Shown here: positions 1-8,273 of the stretch, piece by piece
Numbering within the stretch: the stretch's first letter is position 1
Layout of the letters: every line of letters starts with the position of its first letter
Source of the DNA: an uncultured Pseudomonadota bacterium
GTDB lineage: Bacteria; Pseudomonadota; Gammaproteobacteria; Xanthomonadales; Wenzhouxiangellaceae
Direction: 5' to 3'
DNA: 54,812 nt
Assembly (NCBI GenBank): GCA_937138395.1
Contig: CAKZPB010000113.1
Location: forward strand, 1-54,812
The notes under the pieces: model-generated
What the model was told of the DNA's origin: nothing
What the model saw: only the letters and a program-made list of their open reading frames with translations
The model's database searches: none
Program-made: the position numbers and the translations under genes

Positions 1-45
1 GTTATGCGGCCGAAATAAAATTACTAACATACTGGAAACGCAAAA

Positions 46-1149
46 ATGATCTCAGAGCTTGCCGGATATACACTGACACGAACTCTTCCGGACAATGTGC
101 TTGCCGGCGTATTAAGTGGTAGCTACAAGATATTTGGGGGAGTGGTCCGAAACGATTCGGGACAGATTGTTGCACATCTAGTTAACGCGGGAAGTTCCAT
201 TGGATCACTGTCAACGCTTCTATCACCTGTAAGCGCTGCCTTTTCTGGCCTCAACAGTTATCAGTTATACCGCATCGGTGCAGACGTAAAGCAGCTTGTC
301 GGTTTGGCTCACGCCAGCATGGTGATATCGGGCCTTACCCTAGCAGTCAGTTCTGCTGGATTTTTGTTTCTCAATCAAAAAATCAACAAGTTAGATAGAA
401 AGCTCACCGAGATTGCTGCGGAACTGAAGGAGATAAAGAAATTTCTTGAGTTACAAGAGCGCGCTAGACTCATTTCAGCATTGAAAGTGATTCGCGAATT
501 AGGTCAACTCCAAGATCCATCGACTCGAAGCCAGTTGCTTATTAACAGCAGACAAACGCTTGGGGAGATAAACGAAAAGTATAAGTCACTCATGCTTGAG
601 GACCAAAACGCGCGAGCATTTGCTCCGGTCGAGGAATACTTCACAATCACGGCAATCGGGCATGCACTTTGCTCAGCAGAGCTTGGGATGCTAGACCAAG
701 CTTCGGATGACCTATTTGAGTCACAACAAATTTGGAGGAAAGCTACAGCAGATTTAATCAGCCATCGCGTAATAGGTAAGAATCCAGAACGATTTTTCGC
801 TAAGAAGTATGTTGAACATATCAAAGCAGAAGAGATCGTGGCTTGGGTGGACTTTAGCGAAGAGAAAGAAATCGGCTTTGATAGATTAGATGACATTAGG
901 CGAATGGGGTCTCGTTTACGAATGGACCTTTCTAGATCAGTAAGCAATGACGAAGCGTTTGCTATAGATCTCGCCCGAAAACTGGTGCAAAGAGATCGCG
1001 TGCTTTTGGGCTATGTTGATCAATACAAATACATCAGAAAGCTCGGAGCGCGGCCATCTGAGTTACAGAGGTTCTTCGATTCCTTGCCAGAAGAAGGTCG
1101 CTTGGGTGATTGCCATGTTTTTGTTCAAAATGAACTTGCAGCCGCATAA
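46..1149 (+). CDS. Cassette-borne protein of unknown function, hydrophobic segment plus coiled coil
   Basis: A 367-residue protein I do not recognise. Residues about 75-110 are hydrophobic and Ala/Gly/Ser-rich and could span or insert into a membrane. Residues about 112-140 (KINKLDRKLTEIAAELKEIK) form a heptad-like charged coiled coil. The remaining about 220 residues are helical and charged with no motif I can name. There is no signal peptide and no catalytic motif. The ATG is preceded by GGAAA eight bases upstream. The gene fills its cassette, with the stop codon inside the attC R'' box, as is usual for cassette ORFs. Codon use is AT-rich compared with glyA next door, which fits recent acquisition. 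A membrane-active helical protein or a defence-related accessory gene is conceivable, but nothing in the sequence proves either. Confidence 0.75.
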   Translation: MISELAGYTLTRTLPDNVLAGVLSGSYKIFGGVVRNDSGQIVAHLVNAGSSIGSLSTLLSPVSAAFSGLNSYQLYRIGADVKQLVGLAHASMVISGLTLAVSSAGFLFLNQKINKLDRKLTEIAAELKEIKKFLELQERARLISALKVIRELGQLQDPSTRSQLLINSRQTLGEINEKYKSLMLEDQNARAFAPVEEYFTITAIGHALCSAELGMLDQASDDLFESQQIWRKATADLISHRVIGKNPERFFAKKYVEHIKAEEIVAWVDFSEEKEIGFDRLDDIRRMGSRLRMDLSRSVSNDEAFAIDLARKLVQRDRVLLGYVDQYKYIRKLGARPSELQRFFDSLPEEGRLGDCHVFVQNELAAA

Positions 1150-1226
1150 CAAAATGCTCAAGCTGCTCGCTTCACTCACTCGGACGCGGATAAAGCCCGC
1201 GCCGCTTAGCTAAGAAGACGTTACAA
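1144..1226 (+). other. attC-like recombination site
   Basis: The order is R'' GCATAAC (1144-1150), an L''-like arm GCTCAAGCTGC (1154-1164), a variable centre, an L'-like arm GCCGCTTAGC (1201-1210), and an R'-like GTTACAA (1220-1226). The two L arms pair as GCT/AGC and AAGC/GCTT with one unpaired C in the left arm. A base outside the helix is a hallmark of attC strand recognition. Total length of about 83 bases is normal for attC. The terminal R' is a poor match after GTTA (GTTRRRY expected), so this may be the last, partly decayed boundary of an array. Confidence 0.55.
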
Positions 1227-1335
1227 CTGAGACACGTGCTCGTTTTGCCTTTGCTTTTTTTTGACTTTGGTGAGCGTGTGAGCCGCCGAAGTGCGAGAAG
1301 CGCGAGCGGCGAAACGCTGAATTTGATTGTAGTGT

Positions 1336-1537
1336 GCCTTGGCGGTGCCGAGGAGCGCAGGGTCAGGCGGCGCTTATGATGACAATCGGGCGAAAAGGTG
1401 TCTGAGCGACAGCGAGTTCTTTTCGCCCCGCGATTGTCATGACAAGCAGCGAGCACCGCAGGGTATCCAGCGCTATGCGCTGGACACCGACACCGGCCAC
1501 AGCGTTTTGGTTACTTTTGCGCAACAAAAGTAACCCG
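1336..1537 (-). repeat. Long intergenic repeat, copy A
   Basis: Read on the minus strand this stretch matches 39023-39204 on the plus strand over most of its length. Shared landmarks in order are a terminal hairpin, CCAAAACGC, GCCGGTGTCGGTG, CCTGCGGTGCTCG, GGGGCGAAAAGAACTCGCT, ACACCTTTTCGCCCGATTG, TCATCATAAGCGCCGCCTG and GGCACCGCCAAGGC. Copy A ends in a perfect 10-bp inverted repeat GTTACTTTTG/CAAAAGTAAC with a 5-base loop at 1510-1534. No plausible protein is encoded. The remaining gap (1227-1335 and 1538-1607) shows no gene or terminator that I can support. Confidence 0.7.
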
Positions 1538-1607
1538 CATCAGCTCACGCAGTGAGCGGCGGAACGCCTTTGACTTTAAAGGTCTAAAAGTGTTGGCTTG
1601 TGAGCAA

Positions 1608-2867
1608 TCACAACTGATATACAGGATATTGCTCACACAACGCCACGGCCGCTTCCCGCACCCGAGCCTCGGTAGCCTCATCACCCAGTTGATCCAGTAC
1701 ATCACAGATCCAGCCAGCCAGCTGACGGCAATCGTCGGGATTGAATCCTCGCGTGGTGATGGCCGGGGTGCCGATTCGTAGACCTGACGTCACGAACGGC
1801 GAGCGCGGCTCGCCGGGCACGGTGTTTTTGTTCACGGTGATGTGTGCGCGTCCAAGGGCCGCTTCGGCGTCCTTGCCGGTAATGTCCTTGTCGATCAGGT
1901 CGACCAGAAATAAATGGTTATCGGTGCCGCCGGAGACGACCTTGTAGCCGCGCTCGATCATGACGTCGGCCATGGCCCGGGCATTCTTGATGACCTGTGC
2001 CTGGTAATCCCGAAACGACGGTTCCAGCGCTTCCTTGAAGGCCACGGCCTTGGCGGCAATGACGTGCATCAGCGGGCCGCCCTGGCAGCCTGGGAACACC
2101 AGAGAATTGAATTTCTTGGTCAGTGCTTCGTCATCGCCCTTGGCCAGGATGATGCCGCCGCGCGGGCCGCGCAGGGTCTTGTGGGTGGTCGAGGTGACGA
2201 CATGCGCATGCGGCACCGGGTTCGGGTAGACGCCGGCGGCAATCAGGCCGGAGACGTGCGCCATATCGACCAGGAAATACGCACCGACCGAATCGGCGAT
2301 GTCGCGCATGCGCGCCCAGTCAACGACCTTGGAGTAGGCCGAAAAACCGCCGATCAGCATCTTGGGTTGGTGTTCCTCGGCCAATTCGGCCATGCGGTCG
2401 TAGTCGATCAATCCGGTGGCATGGTCCAGCCCGTAGTGCACGGCATTGAAGATCTTGCCGGAGAAATTGACCTTGGCGCCATGCGTCAAATGACCGCCCT
2501 CGGACAGGTCCATGCCCAGAATCGTATCGCCGGGCTGGAGCAGGGCCAGGAATACGGCCTGGTTGGCCTGCGAGCCGGAATGCGGCTGGACGTTGGCGTA
2601 GCCGGCGTCGTACAACTGCTTGACGCGTTCGATGGCCAGTTCCTCGGCAACATCGACATACTCACAGCCGCCGTAGTAGCGTCGACCGGGATAGCCTTCG
2701 GCGTACTTGTTGGTCATCTGCGAGCCCTGGGCTTCCAGCACCCGCGGCGAGGCATAGTTCTCGGATGCAATCAGTTCGATATGCAGTTCCTGGCGGCGAT
2801 TTTCATCGGCAATAGCGGCAGCCAGTTCATCGTCGTAACCGGCAATTCGAAAGGAGGAGTCGAACAT
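1608..2867 (-). CDS. glyA: Serine hydroxymethyltransferase
   Basis: Interconverts serine plus tetrahydrofolate with glycine plus 5,10-methylenetetrahydrofolate; cytosolic and PLP-dependent. The 419-residue protein has the family's full length. Visible marks are LIASENYAS near the N-terminus, [24 protein letters not shown], and the PLP-lysine motif [12 protein letters not shown]. The start is ATG at 2867 ([11 protein letters not shown]). A TTG seven codons upstream (2888) is open but less likely, and neither has a strong Shine-Dalgarno sequence. It is followed by the intergenic repeat rather than by nrdR or ribD, as occurs in some other gammaproteobacteria. Confidence 0.97.
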   Translation of the reverse strand: MFDSSFRIAGYDDELAAAIADENRRQELHIELIASENYASPRVLEAQGSQMTNKYAEGYPGRRYYGGCEYVDVAEELAIERVKQLYDAGYANVQPHSGSQANQAVFLALLQPGDTILGMDLSEGGHLTHGAKVNFSGKIFNAVHYGLDHATGLIDYDRMAELAEEHQPKMLIGGFSAYSKVVDWARMRDIADSVGAYFLVDMAHVSGLIAAGVYPNPVPHAHVVTSTTHKTLRGPRGGIILAKGDDEALTKKFNSLVFPGCQGGPLMHVIAAKAVAFKEALEPSFRDYQAQVIKNARAMADVMIERGYKVVSGGTDNHLFLVDLIDKDITGKDAEAALGRAHITVNKNTVPGEPRSPFVTSGLRIGTPAITTRGFNPDDCRQLAGWICDVLDQLGDEATEARVREAAVALCEQYPVYQL

Positions 2868-2951
2868 GCGTTGGGCCTGAATGATCAAACCAAAACTGTA
2901 CCACTGAGCGGCTCAAGATTGTCTGAAGCAAACGGCAAAACGCGGTAACCG

Positions 2952-2977
2952 CAGATTACACAGATTGCGCAGATTAC
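2952..2977. repeat. Short tandem repeat CAGATTnnn x3
   Basis: Three CAGATT units with a strict 9-base period (2952, 2961, 2970), reading CAGATTACA, CAGATTGCG, CAGATTAC. They lie between glyA and the small HExxH gene, in the probable glyA promoter region. Similar GCAGATT-type short repeats are scattered between genes in many proteobacterial chromosomes. No function can be read from this copy. Confidence 0.5.
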
Positions 2978-3000
2978 AAAAATGCTGATCTAAGTGTTGT

Positions 3001-3495
3001 TTAAGTACGTACTTGTCCCGGCTGTCCTAGACCATGATCGGAAAGCCAGTCCCGGACTTCTTCGGCATCCTGCTCGAACCATGCTCGGGCCGAGCCCAGC
3101 CGAAAGCTGTAGCCCCAGGCATCCATGTCGTGCATGCATTGGCCGGCACTGTAGTCCTGGATGTGGTCTGCCAGCAGGATCTGCAGGTAGCAGACGGCGT
3201 TTTCCTCTTCGTCGTCACCACCGGCATTGGTATGCAGTGCGGCCCGGCGGTCGGGCGTCATGCAGACGAAGTGGCAGGCCTCATGCAGGATGGAGTGCAG
3301 CGGCGTATCGTCGCGCGCCAGCAAGCGATTACCGATCAGGCCGGCTTCGTCGTCACCCCAGAAGCTGCCGGGGATGGCCTGGTCGGCGTCAACCGACTCG
3401 AGCGTGATACCGAATGACTCGAGCAGCGCGCGCACGGAGGCCTGGTGACATTCGGCCCAGCGCAATACATCTGGAGCAGGTGATTCGGAAGCCAC
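3001..3495 (-). CDS. Small conserved protein with HExxH metal-site motif (putative zincin)
   Basis: A 164-residue soluble protein with HEACH at residues 71-75 and an acidic cluster DDEEE at 94-98 followed by AVCYLQILLAD. This is the layout of a zinc-dependent HExxH...E site. The C-terminal MDAWGYSFRLGSARAWF is rich in aromatic residues and looks family-conserved. I believe it belongs to a conserved proteobacterial hypothetical family, but I cannot name a substrate. It starts at GTG 3495, 10 bases after the stop of the response regulator, so it is most likely the third gene of the kinase/regulator operon. Peptidase activity is inference; the motif could also serve another metal-dependent function. 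Confidence 0.8.
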   Translation of the reverse strand: MASESPAPDVLRWAECHQASVRALLESFGITLESVDADQAIPGSFWGDDEAGLIGNRLLARDDTPLHSILHEACHFVCMTPDRRAALHTNAGGDDEEENAVCYLQILLADHIQDYSAGQCMHDMDAWGYSFRLGSARAWFEQDAEEVRDWLSDHGLGQPGQVRT

Positions 3496-3505
3496 GGGTC
3501 GGGCG

Positions 3506-4189
3506 CTAGATGGCTCCGAGCTCGAATGCCTTGAGCACGGCCCGCGTGCGGTCGCGGACGCCGAGCTTGGACAGAATGCTGGACACGTGATTCTTGACCG
3601 TGCCTTCGGCTACGCTGAGTGCTCGCGCGATCTCCTTGTTCGAGTAGCCGCCCGCCATCAGGCGCAGGATTTCAGTTTCGCGATCGGTCAGTGGATCCGG
3701 GCGATCCAGGCTGGAAAATTCCAGTCTGGATCGGCCCAGGCCGGCCAGCAGTCGTTCGGTCACGGCCGGTTTGACCATGGTCTGGCCTTCGGCCACGCAG
3801 CGCACGGCGCCCACCAGTTCTTCCAGCGACACGTCCTTGAGCAGATAACCCCGTGCGCCGGTGCGAATTCCATCCAATACCAAGTCGTCTTCGTCAAACG
3901 TCGTCAGGATGATGGTTGGAGGCAGCTGCTTGGTTGCGTGCAGTTCCTTGAGCACGTCGAGGCCGTTTTTCTGCGGCATGCGGATGTCCAGCAGCATGAC
4001 ATCCGGCTGTACTTTCGGAGCCATTTCGATCGCCTCGACACCATCAACGGCTTCAGCAACCACTTCGATATCGTCGGTCAGCTCCAGCAATGAGCGAACG
4101 CCCTGCCGGACCAGCGTTTGATCATCGACCAGCATGACTCGAATGGCGGGACTGCCTTGCTCGTTTTCTGCTACTTCAGGCTTGTTCAT
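3506..4189 (-). CDS. NarL/LuxR-type response regulator
   Basis: 227 residues: a receiver domain (about 16-130) with acidic pair DD 22-23, phospho-acceptor Asp68 in VMLLDIRMP and Lys in GYLLKDVS, then a LuxR-type helix-turn-helix (about 163-222) with LTDRETEILRLMAGG and NKEIA...GTVKNHVSSI. The type is close to DesR/LiaR-like regulators paired with HisKA_3 kinases. It overlaps the kinase stop by 4 bases (ATGA), so the two are translationally coupled. Target genes cannot be told from sequence; the HExxH gene directly downstream is the obvious candidate partner. Confidence 0.93.
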   Translation of the reverse strand: MNKPEVAENEQGSPAIRVMLVDDQTLVRQGVRSLLELTDDIEVVAEAVDGVEAIEMAPKVQPDVMLLDIRMPQKNGLDVLKELHATKQLPPTIILTTFDEDDLVLDGIRTGARGYLLKDVSLEELVGAVRCVAEGQTMVKPAVTERLLAGLGRSRLEFSSLDRPDPLTDRETEILRLMAGGYSNKEIARALSVAEGTVKNHVSSILSKLGVRDRTRAVLKAFELGAI

Positions 4190-5340
4190 GCGGCTTTCTC
4201 CGGCGGCATCCAGGCGTTGATCTGGAAGCCGGAATTGGGTCGGGTCATGATTTCCAGTCGACCGCCGAGTTCTTTGATGCGTTCTCGCATTCCGGAAATC
4301 CCGTTTCCTGGCAACAGCTCGACAGCGCCACGCCCGTCGTCAATGGCTTCAAGACGCAGACCATCAGGATCTGCAGTCAGGCTGATCCACAAGTTGCTGG
4401 CACGGGCATGTCGGACCGTATTGGTAATGACTTCCTGTGCGCAACGGAGAAGAATCTGCGCGCGCTTCGGGTCGGTCAACGACAGCGTATCCGGTATATC
4501 GAGGTGAATTTTGGGTTCCGGTACTCCGGAGGCCAGTTCACGAATGGCCTGCCGCAGGTCGACCTGGTCTTCGCTGCGCAGTTCGCTGACCACCTCACGC
4601 ACATCGGACAACAACAGTCGAGCAATGGACCCGGCGCGGTCAACGTGCTGTTTGGCCTTGCCATCGGTCGTGTGGCTGGCGACTTCGAGATTCAGACTCA
4701 ATGCGGTCAGGTGATGGCCGACCAGGTCATGCAGTTCACGCGAAATGCGCACGCGTTCCGCAATACGGGTATTTTCAGCCAGCAGGGCCTGCGTTGCGCG
4801 CAACTCGGAGTTGACGCGGCGCACCTCGTTACGGGCTTCGAGCTGATTCAGCGCAAGCGATGATGCCGCATAGGCAAACAGCATCAGGCCCAGGGTCATC
4901 ATCAGTTGGATGGGCGCAATGGTCCAGCCGAACTGGGGGATCAGCGCGACCCAGATGGAAAACACCAGGGCTGTTCCGAACAGCCAGGCCAGGCCAAAAA
5001 ACCTGGGTAGCAACCAGGGCAACACACCGGCCACGATCGTAGACAGGATGACGCCCAGCGATGTTCGACTGAAATAGCTGATCGCGAACACCGACAGCGT
5101 CATGATCAACAGCGCAATCAGGCGCTGCCAGGTCGGTGCCAGGTTCTGCAAACGTGCTGCCGGATGCAGAAACGCCAGGATGAACAGCAACGCGGCCGAC
5201 CACCAGCCGATGACGTTGGGCATCGGCACCGAATCCTCACGCGGCAGGAACTGCAGCAGGAGCAGCGTGATTGCAACCAGCGCCCAGGTTGCAAGCCCTG
5301 CATAGCGCAGCCAGTCCGCCGGGTGTGTTTCTCGCATCAT
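4186..5340 (-). CDS. Membrane sensor histidine kinase, HisKA_3 (DesK/NarX-like) type
   Basis: 384 residues. About five to six membrane segments occupy residues 12-165, with no sizeable periplasmic loop, so it probably senses within the membrane as DesK-type kinases do. The dimerisation and phosphotransfer helix carries His204 in ISRELHDLVGHHL, the HisKA_3 signature. A compact HATPase_c domain follows, with DDGRG and GNGISGMRERIKELGG. ATG ATG at 5335-5340 is the start. It forms an operon with the response regulator (4-base overlap) and the HExxH gene. The signal is unknown; membrane state or envelope stress would fit the topology but is not shown. Confidence 0.92.
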   Translation of the reverse strand: MMRETHPADWLRYAGLATWALVAITLLLLQFLPREDSVPMPNVIGWWSAALLFILAFLHPAARLQNLAPTWQRLIALLIMTLSVFAISYFSRTSLGVILSTIVAGVLPWLLPRFFGLAWLFGTALVFSIWVALIPQFGWTIAPIQLMMTLGLMLFAYAASSLALNQLEARNEVRRVNSELRATQALLAENTRIAERVRISRELHDLVGHHLTALSLNLEVASHTTDGKAKQHVDRAGSIARLLLSDVREVVSELRSEDQVDLRQAIRELASGVPEPKIHLDIPDTLSLTDPKRAQILLRCAQEVITNTVRHARASNLWISLTADPDGLRLEAIDDGRGAVELLPGNGISGMRERIKELGGRLEIMTRPNSGFQINAWMPPEKAA

Positions 5341-5537
5341 GCTCTACGTTGAGTGATCTCAAACCCGATTGTAGTGCCTATGCCAACCGGCTGCCATGGG
5401 TCTAAAGTGCTAGGCAAGCGGGTCGAGCCTACCTGGCGCACGGTTGTAACCGGCGACGGTTCAACACACTGGACCACGCAATCGGCCTGCAGGACCAATC
5501 GATCAAGGGTCTGCGAATTTACACAGACCGGCTTTTT

Positions 5538-6779
5538 TCAGTACAAGAAGCGCGTGCGGATGGTTGCCGGAATCTCGTTGAGCCCGCGGAGCAGCGTGCC
5601 CGCGTCGTCGGTTTCTACATCCATGACAACGTAACCAACGTCCGGGAGGGTCTGCAAGTACTGGCTGGCGATATTGATTCCAGCGGTCGAGAACACCTGG
5701 TTGATGGCCTGCAGGACGCCGGGCTCGTTACGGTGGATGTGCATGATGCGCCGCGCGGTGGCATGGTCGGGCAGGTTGACGGTTGGAAAATTCACCGCGC
5801 CGGTGGTCGAGCCATTGTCGGAATACAGAATCATTTTGGTGGCAACATCCAGCGCAATATTCTGCTGAGCCTCGAACGTGCTACCGCCGATATGCGGCGT
5901 CAGCAGCACGTTATCGAACTGGCGCAGTTCTGAAACAAATTCATCGTTGCCGGAAGCGGGCTCGGCTGGGAAGACATCGATGGCTGCGCCGGCAATATGC
6001 CCCGATTCGAGCGCTTCACACAGAGCCGGTATTGATACCACGCGCCCTCTGGACGCATTAATCAGATGGCTGCCGGGGCGCATCTGGCTGATTTCAGCCT
6101 GGCCGATCAAGTCCAGCGTCAAGTCGGTATCCGGTACGTGCAGTGAAACCAGGTCGGCGCGATCGAGTAATTCGGCCAGGCTGTTGACCGGTTCGGCATT
6201 ACCCAGCGGCAGTTTGCGGTCGATGTCGTAATAGAGTACGCGCAGACCGAGGCCCTCGGCCAACACGCCAAGCTGTGAACCGATGTGGCCGTAACCGACA
6301 ATGCCCAGCGTCTTGCCGCGCACCTCATAGGCGCCTGCTGCCGATTTCAGCCATTCGCCGCGATGCGCAGCGGCATTTTTCGCAGGAATGCCGCGCATCA
6401 GCATGACCAGTTCGGCCAGCACCAGTTCTGCAACTGAACGGGTATTGGCATAGGGCGCATTGAAAACCGGGATGCCCTGATGGCGCGCTGTTTTGAGATC
6501 GACCTGGTCGGTGCCGATGCAGAAACAGCCGATGCCGGTCAGTTTCTCTGCTTTCGCCAGCACGGCATCGGTCAATCGACTGCGAGATCGGATGCCGAGG
6601 AAATGAACGTCGCGGATGCGATCGGCCAATTCGTCCTGGGGCAAGGCGGCCGGTAAACATTCGACGTCGCTGTAGCCGGCGTTGAAAAACTGCTCGGCGG
6701 CACTCTCATGAATGCCTTCCAGCAGCAGCACGCGGATTTTCTCCTTGGCCAGCGAATAGCTTCGGGATGGTTCGGACAT
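5538..6779 (-). CDS. serA: D-3-phosphoglycerate dehydrogenase
   Basis: First step of serine synthesis, 3-phosphoglycerate to 3-phosphohydroxypyruvate with NAD+. The length of 413 residues matches the E. coli-type enzyme. The NAD fold has GxGxxG at 162-167 (GYGHIG). Catalytic residues are Arg244 in NASRG, the acidic residue after AAIDVFPAEP (Glu273) and His296 in LTPHIGGST. A C-terminal ACT domain (about 340-413) suggests serine feedback inhibition. ATG 6779 (MSEPSRS) is chosen. The frame stays open upstream, but that part overlaps the divergent oxidase gene and is not family-like. Enzymes of this type can also reduce 2-oxoglutarate to D-2-hydroxyglutarate, which gives meaning to the divergent neighbour. 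Confidence 0.96.
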   Translation of the reverse strand: MSEPSRSYSLAKEKIRVLLLEGIHESAAEQFFNAGYSDVECLPAALPQDELADRIRDVHFLGIRSRSRLTDAVLAKAEKLTGIGCFCIGTDQVDLKTARHQGIPVFNAPYANTRSVAELVLAELVMLMRGIPAKNAAAHRGEWLKSAAGAYEVRGKTLGIVGYGHIGSQLGVLAEGLGLRVLYYDIDRKLPLGNAEPVNSLAELLDRADLVSLHVPDTDLTLDLIGQAEISQMRPGSHLINASRGRVVSIPALCEALESGHIAGAAIDVFPAEPASGNDEFVSELRQFDNVLLTPHIGGSTFEAQQNIALDVATKMILYSDNGSTTGAVNFPTVNLPDHATARRIMHIHRNEPGVLQAINQVFSTAGINIASQYLQTLPDVGYVVMDVETDDAGTLLRGLNEIPATIRTRFLY

Positions 6780-6878
6780 TCGTTTTGTTGAATCCTGAAT
6801 CGCTTGGGTGGACACTATAGTCGAAGCATACCGGCATAATAGCGTTGTGCCTGAACCAATCGCCTCGAATGCATCCGA

Positions 6879-8264
6879 ATGAATAGTCCGCTGCCCACCC
6901 TGCCTGATCATTTTCAGACGCTGCTGGACGATGAATCCTTGCTTCACTACGGTCAGGACTGGACACGGTTCTGGCCCGCCGCGCCGTCTGCGGTCGTGTT
7001 CCCGAATTCGACCGAACAGGTGGTTGAGCTGGTGCAATGGGCGCGGACTCATCAGGTTGCGCTGGTGCCATCCGGCGGTCGAACCGGCTTGTCCGGCGGT
7101 GCCGTGGCGCATTCCGGCGAGGTCGTCGTGTCGTTCGACAAGATGCGCAGCGTGCTCGCGTTGGATACGACCGAACCCAGCATTCAGGTTCAGGCCGGTG
7201 TCCCGATTGGTGAAGTGCAGCGCGTGGCGGCCGAGCGTCAGCTGTACTATCCGGTTGATTGGGCCGCGGCCGATTCGTCCCAGGTTGGCGGTTCGATCGC
7301 GACCAATGCCGGCGGCATACGCGTGTTGCGCTATGGCATGACCCGCGACTGGGTCCGCGGCTTGACGGTTGTTACCGGCAGCGGCGAAGTGTTGACCCTG
7401 AACCAGGGGCTGATCAAGAACAACGCGGGCCTCGATCTACGTCACCTGATGATCGGCAGTGAGGGCACGCTCGGTTTGATTACCGAGGCCGTGCTGGGCT
7501 TGACCGACGCGCCGCCCCAGCATGCGGTGTTGCTGCTGGCGTTCAGCGGGCTGGAGGCGATCATGCCGGCGTTTACCGAGTTGCGTCAGCAACTCACGCT
7601 GTCAGCCTTTGAATTTTTCGATCAGGCCTGCATCGAGGCCGTGGTGGCGCATACCGGACGAGAATTTCCGCTCGACCGGGCTGCCCCGTTTTATGCCGTG
7701 GTCGAGTTCGATGATATCGATGGTGCGAGTCAGGACGCGGCCCTGGCATCGTTCGAGCGGCTGCTGGAATCGGGCGATGTGATTGACGGTTTGATCAGCC
7801 AGAGTTCGGCCCAGGCCTCAGACGTTTGGTTCTGGCGCGAGGGCATCAGTGAATCGATTGCAGCCAAGGTCCCCTACAAGAATGATCTCTCAGTCCGGGT
7901 CAGCCGAGTGCCAGCGTTCCTGAAGGAGCTCGATGGGCTGGTGAGTCAGCGATATCCGGGGTTTCAGGTCTTGTGGTTCGGTCACATCGGCGACGGCAAC
8001 TTGCACATGAACGTGCTCAAGCCCGAGGACTGGTCGGTGGAGCGTTTCCATTCGGCCTGCAGCACACTGAGTCCGGAAGTCTTCGAGCTGGTACGAAGGC
8101 ACCATGGCAGTCTTTCGGCGGAACATGGCGTTGGGCTGCTGAAGCGCGATTACCTGGCAATGATTCGTAGCCCGGCAGAACTGGGCATGATGCGTGCAAT
8201 CAAGCGCAGCTTTGATCCGGACGGCATTCTGAACCCGGGCAAGCTCTACCCGCTTGAAGACTGA
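6879..8264 (+). CDS. FAD-linked oxidase, D-2-hydroxyglutarate dehydrogenase-like
   Basis: 461-residue flavoprotein of the FAD_binding_4 / FAD-oxidase_C family. The FAD-binding segment has VPSGGRTGLSGGA (about 62-74) and TNAGGIRVLRYG. The C-terminal domain has FGHIGDGNLHMN, the metal/substrate histidine motif of D-lactate and D-2-hydroxyglutarate dehydrogenases, and ends in the usual DPDGILNPGKL. It is divergent from serA with a 99-base shared promoter region. In Pseudomonas a D-2-hydroxyglutarate dehydrogenase paired with serA removes the D-2-hydroxyglutarate made by SerA and feeds electrons onward, so that substrate is the best guess. Glycolate or D-lactate oxidation cannot be excluded from sequence alone. 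Confidence 0.88.
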   Translation: MNSPLPTLPDHFQTLLDDESLLHYGQDWTRFWPAAPSAVVFPNSTEQVVELVQWARTHQVALVPSGGRTGLSGGAVAHSGEVVVSFDKMRSVLALDTTEPSIQVQAGVPIGEVQRVAAERQLYYPVDWAAADSSQVGGSIATNAGGIRVLRYGMTRDWVRGLTVVTGSGEVLTLNQGLIKNNAGLDLRHLMIGSEGTLGLITEAVLGLTDAPPQHAVLLLAFSGLEAIMPAFTELRQQLTLSAFEFFDQACIEAVVAHTGREFPLDRAAPFYAVVEFDDIDGASQDAALASFERLLESGDVIDGLISQSSAQASDVWFWREGISESIAAKVPYKNDLSVRVSRVPAFLKELDGLVSQRYPGFQVLWFGHIGDGNLHMNVLKPEDWSVERFHSACSTLSPEVFELVRRHHGSLSAEHGVGLLKRDYLAMIRSPAELGMMRAIKRSFDPDGILNPGKLYPLED

Positions 8265-8273
8265 CGCGCCTGT

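Larger units (their letters stand above)
1..1226 (+). mobile_element. Integron-type gene cassette (promoterless ORF plus attC-like site)
   Basis: The window opens with GTTATGCGGC (1-10), and the exact reverse complement GCCGCATAAC lies at 1141-1150, overlapping the stop codon of the single ORF. In integron cassettes the first bases after the G/TT cut pair with the R'' box of the cassette's own attC, so this match is the expected signature. Downstream the sequence continues as an imperfect hairpin ending in GTTAC at 1220-1224. The predicted mobile unit is therefore about 2-1220. It is clearly more AT-rich than the genes after it. No integrase gene and no second cassette are visible, and any array would lie to the left of the window. 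The cassette reading is inference from structure; the inverted match is seen directly. Confidence 0.6.

Noticed and set aside
1339-1533. Short ORFs within the intergenic repeat copy
   Set aside because: They follow the repeat and its hairpins, differ between the two copies, and show no start signals.
1914-2948. Long ORF on the plus strand opposite glyA
   Set aside because: It mirrors glyA codon structure in high-GC DNA, has no family features, and glyA on the other strand is certain. Similar long opposite-strand frames at 39725-40687, 53079-54116 and 28520-29239 were dropped for the same reason.
6780-7112. N-terminal extension of serA by 111 codons
   Set aside because: The extension overlaps the divergent oxidase gene and lacks any similarity to SerA; ATG 6779 gives the normal length. 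Extensions of accA (to 50900), dapF (to 20380), typA (from 44245) and the esterase (from 20684) were rejected likewise.
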